Below, in pieces: positions 57,445 through 64,000 of a stretch of DNA of 64,000 nt. The DNA comes from Glandiceps talaboti (taxonomy: Eukaryota > Hemichordata > Enteropneusta > Spengelidae): positions 2,506,517 to 2,570,516 of the forward strand of contig NC_135552.1 in NCBI RefSeq assembly GCF_964340395.1, written 5' to 3'. Position 1 is the first letter of the stretch; the number at the start of each line of letters is the position of its first letter. The notes under the pieces were generated by a model. That model saw only the letters and a program-made list of their open reading frames with translations, was not told the DNA's origin and did no database searches. The translations under genes were made by a program, and so were the position numbers.

Positions 57445-60164
57445 TGTGACATGACACAGGACAGCTGTTACCTTTAGTTGTTACGTTCGTAATCATTGTT
57501 TTAATGTAGTGCATGCCTCGGAGATAACAATCATAATGTGTCACTGTTACCATGGTTACTTTGTTGAAAATGTAAACCCGTTCTCAGTTAAAATCAAGCA
57601 AATATTAAAATAAGGGGTCACCATAAGACAGATCAAAATCATATTAATATTTAGTCAGTTTATCCAATATGGCCACTAAATACTGCGTGAACTCGAATGT
57701 GTCGATATCTTTGAAAACAGCACTATGAATCCCTCGAATGTATTTGATCATTTCAAAAGGATCAGGAAGTAACTTTTATTGGACCGAGTTTGCAGAGATT
57801 TAAGAATTTTGATTTTCAGGGAAATTGGTCCCCAAGGTGTACTATACCAACTATGACTAGTTTAATGTGTGTTATAGTTTAGATGTTGTTACTTTCCGTT
57901 CTTAAAATATGACATCCATTCAAACCTCTCTACATATATTTACCCCTCTCTACATTTATTTACAGTTCTCTACATTTCCATATATAATAACCTATAATTA
58001 CATAATTACCTGATTTTTTATGAATGATATCAATAGCAATAAATAAACCACGAAATTATTCCAAAACTTTTTCCATTTTCAGTACTATATATTTAACCAT
58101 CAAAATAATAGTGCTACTGATTAAATGGGCATAATAATTATAAGGATTATATTAATACTAATATTACCAACTTTTAATATTAAAATATACTATTAATACC
58201 AGTTTGTAATAGCAATTATTAAATAATATTATATAATAATAATAATTGACAACACTGTACACGATTAGGCTAAAAAAATGTGATTAAAATTGAGGGTTTT
58301 TTAAATGTCATTGTTGATAAAATAATGTTATTTTATGCTTAATGACCATCGACTATAATATTAAAGGGAACGTTCACAAAAAGCCATACATGATTTGAAT
58401 GGCATTATGATGATAGGATGAACTTCTTGAATACTTTGATGACGTCATACTGTTTGACTATGTAAATGCAGTGTTGTACAGTAACTGTAGTTAGAAATTA
58501 TGGACTGCGCGAGTGGTTGACTCTCGTGTTCCCTATCATTGAATTATCATTGTTCACTTTGTTTATGTCCATTCTCAACCCTTGAAAACACTAGAAAGAT
58601 TATCATGTATGTATAACGCCCTCACATGACTATAATTGTCATTATCATGTGACTTATTGACCAATCGGGATGATCTATTTAATTCAATACTAACAGAAAT
58701 GTGCAGAAATCATTTTATACACGACAAATAGTCTCGGTTACCCAGGTTCCTCTGACTTCCATCAGTCCCTGAGAGTCTAGGGAATGCTATGACGGTGACT
58801 GGCACAATTGGTGGTGGTGGGGGGGGGGGGGCGTGACCCTCTTGGCTGCTGTAGAAAAATTAGACTGGCTAAGAGCATTACAGTTAATCTAATAAGGATT
58901 ATTTTCAAAAAGTTTATATCGTAATTTTCGTGAAATGTATAGAGAGTTGAAAAGGTAATTAAAAATCATTTTCATCAAATCAGAAACTGAGTCAAGTGAC
59001 TTTCGCCAACTTATGTTCCAATCACTACTGACACCACATTCTCTCAGACTCTATGTCAGGTGTCAGAGGAGTCTGGTTAGCCGACACTACACGGCTAATG
59101 GATCCTGAGCCACCCAGAAGTGGAAGCCCTTGTAAGCAGTCGCGATCGATTGCCACTAGATAGTTTAACTTGGTGGGCGCGCGCTGCATACATGCAATAC
59201 TTTGGACTGTTGTGAGTAGTGAAAAACAAACTGAAAACATTCGATAATAAAGGTGAATGTGCCTCAATGAAAGAAAAAGTGCGAGTGAATAAATTTATGA
59301 GAGAAACAAACATTTCATCAAAGACAAAGAGTTTATTTCTCTGAAAATCTTAGTACCAGTATAGATTGATGCAGGTACTAAATGACTAAACTCCGAGTTA
59401 CAACCAAGAAAGAGTTCCAGTGCTACCAAAACTATTGCGCTCTGCCACTGTGGTATAAAGCACTGTCTTAGCAGATTGATACTCACCGAGTTATTAAAAC
59501 TCAGGATTTACAAATTGGAGCTAAAATATGCAACTAGGATTCTTGATATTTTGACCAAAATTGAAAGGGATCGGCTACTAGGAATCCGAATGACAGTTTC
59601 CATAACATTATAGCCAACAAATCTCGGACAACAAACACAATTGTATGCCTGAGAAACTAAACAAACGACAAGTTCAAATGTGATAATTATTACCTAACTC
59701 ACATGTCAGAATATAAACTATTTTGAATTCCAAGTGATGCAAATGTAATTATTCTGTATTGGAGAAATACGTCAAATATAAAATGTATCGATGCTATTTT
59801 CAGCAAATCAATTTCTTATATATTGAAAATAACGGTTTTTTTTGTGAGTGTTTGATTTTTCTACAGTTAGAAATCGATTGTTACTTTAAATATACTAGTA
59901 AAGCTGTTCGGAGAGATACTAATTTATGTAATATTTAAAACACTAAATGAAATAAACAACTAAGACCATATTATGCATATTTTCATTTCATGGTACGTGG
60001 TTTTTACCTTCCTTAACAGTATTTGTATTACACATTGTTGGCTATATTGGTACCTGGTAATAAATTAAGACCTCCAGCGACGATTATTTTGAAATGGAGA
60101 TTTCAAAAACTATCAATGTTATCGATAATCATACTACTATAGTGGATTCTCAATAGTGTCAGCA
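57445..60164. other. 2.7 kb without a supported gene
   Basis: Very AT-rich, especially 57,900-58,330. TGACGTCA at 58,440-58,447 and a G-run at about 58,818-58,832. Small minus frames around 59,025-59,486 are not convincing. Confidence 0.5.
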
Positions 60165-60411
60165 ACATATAAATTCGTCCAAATAAATTCGGAAATTTGT
60201 TGAATGGTCGCCGCAAGAGCAGCGCCCTAGTGTTGAAGAAGCAGAAAACCGGAGTGCCCGGGGAAAACCTGCGTTGTTCGGCAGTGTCAAACTGAGCATT
60301 ACCCTTCTTACATACAGGCCTAGTTAAATTTTAAATCAAACCCAGCCGACAACGAACCCACACTGCAGAGCTAAGAGGCGTACGAGCTAATCGCTCGGCC
60401 ACCGACAACCC
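60165..60411 (-). mobile_element. tRNA-derived SINE
   Basis: On the minus strand the head has an A-box-like TGGCCGAGCGATTAG and a B-box-like GGTTCGTTGTC about 40 bp apart. A GC-rich central block follows (GGTTTTCCCCGGGCACTCC), a domain common in animal SINEs, then a short AT-rich tail. Leu/Ser-type tRNA origin is likely. Not a functional tRNA gene. Confidence 0.72.
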
Positions 60412-60496
60412 GATATTTGTTCACCTTCGCATTTACTCAGACCATTATTTATAATGTATATAGTGGTATGATGCATTCTGATACATAAAGGCATTG

Positions 60497-60552
60497 TACA
60501 ATACATACATACATACATACATACATACATACATACATACATACATACATAG
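60497..60552. repeat. (ATAC)n microsatellite
   Basis: About 13 tetranucleotide units. Confidence 0.96.
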
Positions 60553-60569
60553 AAATGCATATGGAACTT

Positions 60570-61705
60570 GTAAGTCAGTCCGTATAAATAGATGTAAACT
60601 CCGACGTTTCGAATCAAAATTCTTTTTCAAGGTATTATAGGCGAGCTTCAGACATGTTAGGTAAACACCTGAACACATCTGAATGTTATGGAACAGAACG
60701 ACAACCGCGCGATTAACGGTTATACGTGTGAAAAGTTCTAATATTCGCACGCACCAAATAGAACCCAATAGAACACGCCTGAAATTAAAAAAACAAAACT
60801 GATTAGACTGGGAATGACGAGAATAATCTATTAATTCCGAGGGGTTCCAGCGTTTCGAGACGGAAAATAATTTCCTCTTCCTTTAACCTCAATACTTTCT
60901 CATCACCACAAACCTTACAAATTCCTGAAATAGACATATCTGATACACTGTGATCGTTGGTAATAAAATGCATAGATACGGGATAATTGCGATTCTTTTG
61001 TCTGGTCAGGCGGAGATGTTCCACGAAACGATCACCATGACGACGTACAGTCGAACCTATATATAAAAAAACCCACATTTCTGACATGTAATGCAATACA
61101 CTACACTACATTAGTACTAATACAAGTAAATCTACTCGTAACAGGCACACTGTTCTTAGGGCCAAAACATGATTAGTATTAATAATGAAACGACATGCAC
61201 CACATCGAGTACGATCGCATGGAAATGAACCAGCATTAACTTCCGATTCACATTGTTCTGTATGGACCACCATATCTCTAAGACTGGTATCACGACGCCA
61301 ACCTGTTAATGGTACTTCAGGAAACAATGAATTGGTAACCCTATTAGAACGTAAGATATTAAAACGCTTGTATATAATGTTCTTAACTCTAGTGGAAAAG
61401 GGATGGTATGTAAGAGCTAATATGGGACGATCGTTGTTACTCTTCTGATCATGTGATTTGATACAAGCTTCCCGGGCCCAGACAAAGTCGCACTATTTGG
61501 TAACCGACATAGGATAACCACGTTGATGGAAGTACGTGCAACATTTAACAGACCTTTCTCTGAAATCCAAATCACTACTACAAATACGACGTAAACGAAG
61601 TAATTGTGAATAGGGAATGGAATTTTTACACTAGGATGTGATGAACCATACTCCAAATATGTGAATCAGTAGGTTTAGTATAAATAGATGTAGCTATATC
61701 ATCAT
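60570..61705 (-). pseudogene. Penelope-like retroelement, decayed 3' part
   Basis: Minus strand, read across several frames. End of the RT region: TKPTDSH, then YSQLLRLRRICSSDLDF and FHQRGYP (about 61,690-61,500). Linker with GSFPCDRTRCGACRFI (about 61,200). GIY-YIG-type endonuclease with FLYIGSTVRRHGDRFVEHL and a terminal RLETLEPLGIN (61,090-60,803). The 3' untranslated part has tttgattcgaaacgtcgg. The core RT catalytic region is missing and frames are broken, so it is dead. Confidence 0.85.
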
Positions 61706-61714
61706 CACCATCAA

Positions 61715-61779
61715 TACATACATACATACATAGATACATACATACATACATACATACATACATACATACATACATACAG
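61715..61779. repeat. (ATAC)n microsatellite
   Basis: Tetranucleotide array marking the 5' truncation of the Penelope-like fragment. Confidence 0.95.
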
Positions 61780-62507
61780 GTACTTACATACACTGGTCCT
61801 CCTCTGACTGTACGCCTTGCTGGGCCTCTAATGTCAGCTCTGTTTGATTTTGTCTAGGAGTGGATTTATCTTCATACATGTTAAATTTAAAGGGTTCATC
61901 CTTCCATAGTTGGTCTAGTCTCTTTTCAAATGTCTGAATTGTCCTTGCTGTAACGATGGCATTGGGTAGGCTATTCCATAAGTCCAAACTTCTATGAATG
62001 AGTATTTTCTAATATTTAGTCTTGTAAATTGTTTCTCAATTTTGTACTGGTGTCCTCTAGTGTCATGTCTTGTCTTGCGTAGTTTAATAAATTTGGAAAC
62101 TTCACTGTCACCATGTCACCTGTGACACATCTAACTAATTACATCATGCCAAGTAGAATGCTTCTTTTGACAATTACTCTTTGTTTTCTGTTCTGACAGA
62201 AAAACTGTTTTATCCATGCTAACACTGGGTAGCAGACTCCATATTGTTGTAATACCTGCAGTAGTCTCCCATGCATGTGGTACCTTGTCAAATGCCTTCA
62301 TAAAATCACAATAAATGACATCAATACAGCCACCCATATCAAGGATTTCTGTCCACTTATCAAGTACTTGAATTAACTGTAAAACAGTAGAGCGGCCTTT
62401 TACAAAGCCAAATTGTTTTTCACTGAGTAGTCTGTTCTCTTTAAGGTAATTAACTAGACAGTTCCGTATCAAGGATTCCATAAGCTTACACACTATGCTG
62501 GTGAGAC

Positions 62508-62784
62508 CACAGGGCACCCAGGAACCGTGTGACAAAACAAAACAAAACAAAACAAAACAAAACAAAACCTAGATACGTTTCTTGTACCCAGCACTATACA
62601 AATAGTGATGTATAGTGTATAGTGATGGGTACAAGAAACGTATCGAGGTATATCCCCACGAGTATCTGTTTATTTGCTGGTTTATTTAATTATTTTATTT
62701 GTCCCTATACTTGTCGTTCGTTTGCTTGTTCATTTGTCATTCATTCATTCATTCATTCATTCATTCATTCATTCATTCATTCAT

Positions 62785-62851
<67 letters not shown>

Positions 62852-62996
62852 TCTATTTATTTATTTATTTATTTATTTATATATTTATTTATTTATTTGT
62901 TTATTTGTTTGTTTGTTTGTTTGTTTGTTTGTTTGTTTGTTTGTTTGTTTTGTTTTGTTTTGTTTTGTTTTTCACACGGTTCCTGGGTGCCCTGTG
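62508..62996. mobile_element. hAT-like foldback element inserted in the LINE
   Basis: 489 bp. Terminal inverted repeat CACAGGGCACCCAGGAACCG (continuing tgtg) at both ends. Flanked by gtgagac (62,501-62,507 and 62,997-63,003), extendable to the 8-bp ggtgagac typical of hAT. Removing it restores the LINE's NYRPVSLTSIVCKLME reading. Inside are (AAAAC)n, an inner inverted repeat (gatacgtttcttgtaccca at about 62,572 and its inverse at about 62,625), (ATTC)n, (ATTT)n, (GTTT)n and (GTTTT)n. Confidence 0.9.
62738..62970. repeat. (ATTC)n(ATTT)n(GTTT)n(GTTTT)n compound microsatellite
   Basis: Makes up roughly half of the foldback element; open frames in it are artefacts. Confidence 0.97.
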
Positions 62997-64000
62997 GTGA
63001 GACTGACTGGTCTGTAGTTACTTGCAATACTTCTACTTCCTTTGTGCAGTTATATCGGCCTTTTTCCAATCTTTTGGTATGGCTTGAAGTCTGATTGATG
63101 CTTTAAATATGAGCGTTTATGGTTTGCACAGTATTTCCCTTGCCTCTGCTAGAACTCCTGGGTGTATTTCTTCTGGTCCGGGCGATCTGCTTCAGTAAGG
63201 TCAAATGCCATTACTGAAGTGGGTTCAGTGAACTTCGGTAGAGTCCAAGTACCAGCTGGTTCTCTAGTAAATACCGTCGAGAAGTAATCTGCCAGCACCT
63301 CAGCTTTTTCAACATCGTCAGAAGTCAAATCTTTGCCTTTTTCGTCACCACTTTCGGATAGGTGTGGTATTCCACTTTTGACTTTTGTTTTACTACTGAC
63401 GTAGTTCCAGAATTTCTTAGGGTTTTGTCCAACTTGTTTAGCTAAACTGCTCTCATATGTTTTGACTGCTTTCCTGGCCATTCTTCTCGTCTGGTTTCTT
63501 AATTTACAGTATTCCTTATAAACTTCTTGATCTCGGGTTTGTAAATAATTTCTCCATAACCTGGTCTTTCTTTTGATTTTAGATCAATTTTCTGGTCAAG
63601 TGGGATGCGTCCCTTTGCCCTATTAGTGTTCCGTTGTAATGGAATACACATCTCTTCAGCTTCTTTTAGTTTCATTTTAAATATTAACCACTGCTTATCA
63701 ATGTTATCTTTGTGTATGTTCGGTTCTTGTTCCCACTCTATGCTTAAATTTAGAACTTGCTTCAGTCTCTCATAGTTGCCTTTGTCATAATGCTTTCTGG
63801 ACGGTTTACTGTTAGTTTTCTTGTATGAATAGTTCAGCTCAATACACAGTGTAGCGTGGTCACTCTTACCCAGTGGAGCTTCAATTGTTACATAATTAAT
63901 AAAACACTCATCATTTGAAAGAACAAGGTCAATCAAGGATGGCTTGTCAGATCCTCTGCCCCTGGTTGGTGAAGTGACATGTTGGAATAGAAAATTATCA

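Larger units (their letters stand above)
61784..64000 (-). pseudogene. Jockey/CR1-type LINE ORF2, fragmented, runs off the window
   Basis: Minus strand. Apurinic endonuclease C-terminus (QHVTSPTRGRGSDKPSLIDL and PLGKSDH, 64,000-63,499). Linker with KKFWNYV and LADYFSTVFT (63,481-63,149). Start of RT with NYRPVSLT, then SIVCKLMES, GFVKGRST and YCDFMKAFDKVPH (63,030-62,280, split by an insertion). C-terminal RHDTRGHQ and LWNSLPNAI (62,050-61,800). The YADD part of RT is deleted near 62,150-62,280 and several frameshifts occur, so it is inactive. Confidence 0.88.

Noticed and set aside
55445-57553. Long open frames of 591-702 codons on both strands
   Set aside because: All are the same 30-bp unit read in several frames; the codon pattern follows the repeat and nothing resembles a protein family.
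60360-60411. tRNA gene on the minus strand
   Set aside because: A- and B-box-like words are present, but the cloverleaf is poor and the sequence continues into a SINE body.

Overview
The window is nuclear DNA of an invertebrate animal. Evidence: genes with introns (GT/AG splice sites), intronless membrane progestin receptor (PAQR class II) genes, and many metazoan transposons (Ty3/gypsy with an envelope gene, Penelope-like, jockey/CR1-type LINE, tRNA-derived SINE, MITEs), in AT-rich DNA full of micro- and minisatellites. A marine invertebrate such as a hemichordate, amphioxus or lophotrochozoan fits best; the species cannot be read from the sequence.

Layout. 1-2.5 kb is a 36/34-bp minisatellite. 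2.5-8.3 kb has no convincing gene: microsatellite, dispersed repeats and an intact MITE copy (7.53-7.89 kb). 8.5-11 kb holds a three-exon minus-strand coiled-coil gene; a long (CT)n microsatellite forms the polypyrimidine tract of its last intron. 11-14.5 kb is mostly empty, with one candidate isolated exon. 14.5-18.2 kb is two direct copies of a long dispersed repeat.

Three plus-strand mPR/PAQR receptor paralogues follow at 18.45-19.47, 30.65-31.69 and 54.29-55.32 kb. Each has one coding exon with the same putative metal-ligand positions (H99, D116, H249, H253). Between the first two lie microsatellites, a compound palindromic microsatellite, a 48-bp repeat and a very homogeneous 29 x 40-bp minisatellite. 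Between the second and third lies a complete 12.2-kb minus-strand Ty3/gypsy element (33,597-45,826). It has 704-bp LTRs that look identical, a 4-bp target duplication, PBS, PPT, gag, a -1 frameshift signal, pol ending in a chromodomain, an unknown 312-aa accessory ORF, and an 852-aa F-type envelope-like protein. It sits inside a MITE whose uninterrupted relative is at 7.53 kb.

Downstream, 46-50.9 kb is rich in short tandem repeats and contains a 157-bp MITE with a perfect 9-bp duplication and a Harbinger-like 892-bp element with a large (AT)n expansion. Just past the third receptor gene is a 30-bp minisatellite of 63 full units with open frames on both strands. The last 4 kb is transposon debris: a SINE, a Penelope-like 3' end with a GIY-YIG motif, and a LINE fragment split by a 489-bp hAT-like foldback element made largely of microsatellites.

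The most interesting item is the apparently young envelope-bearing chromodomain Ty3 element with its extra ORF. That ORF carries a possible BC-box and a C-terminal membrane anchor.
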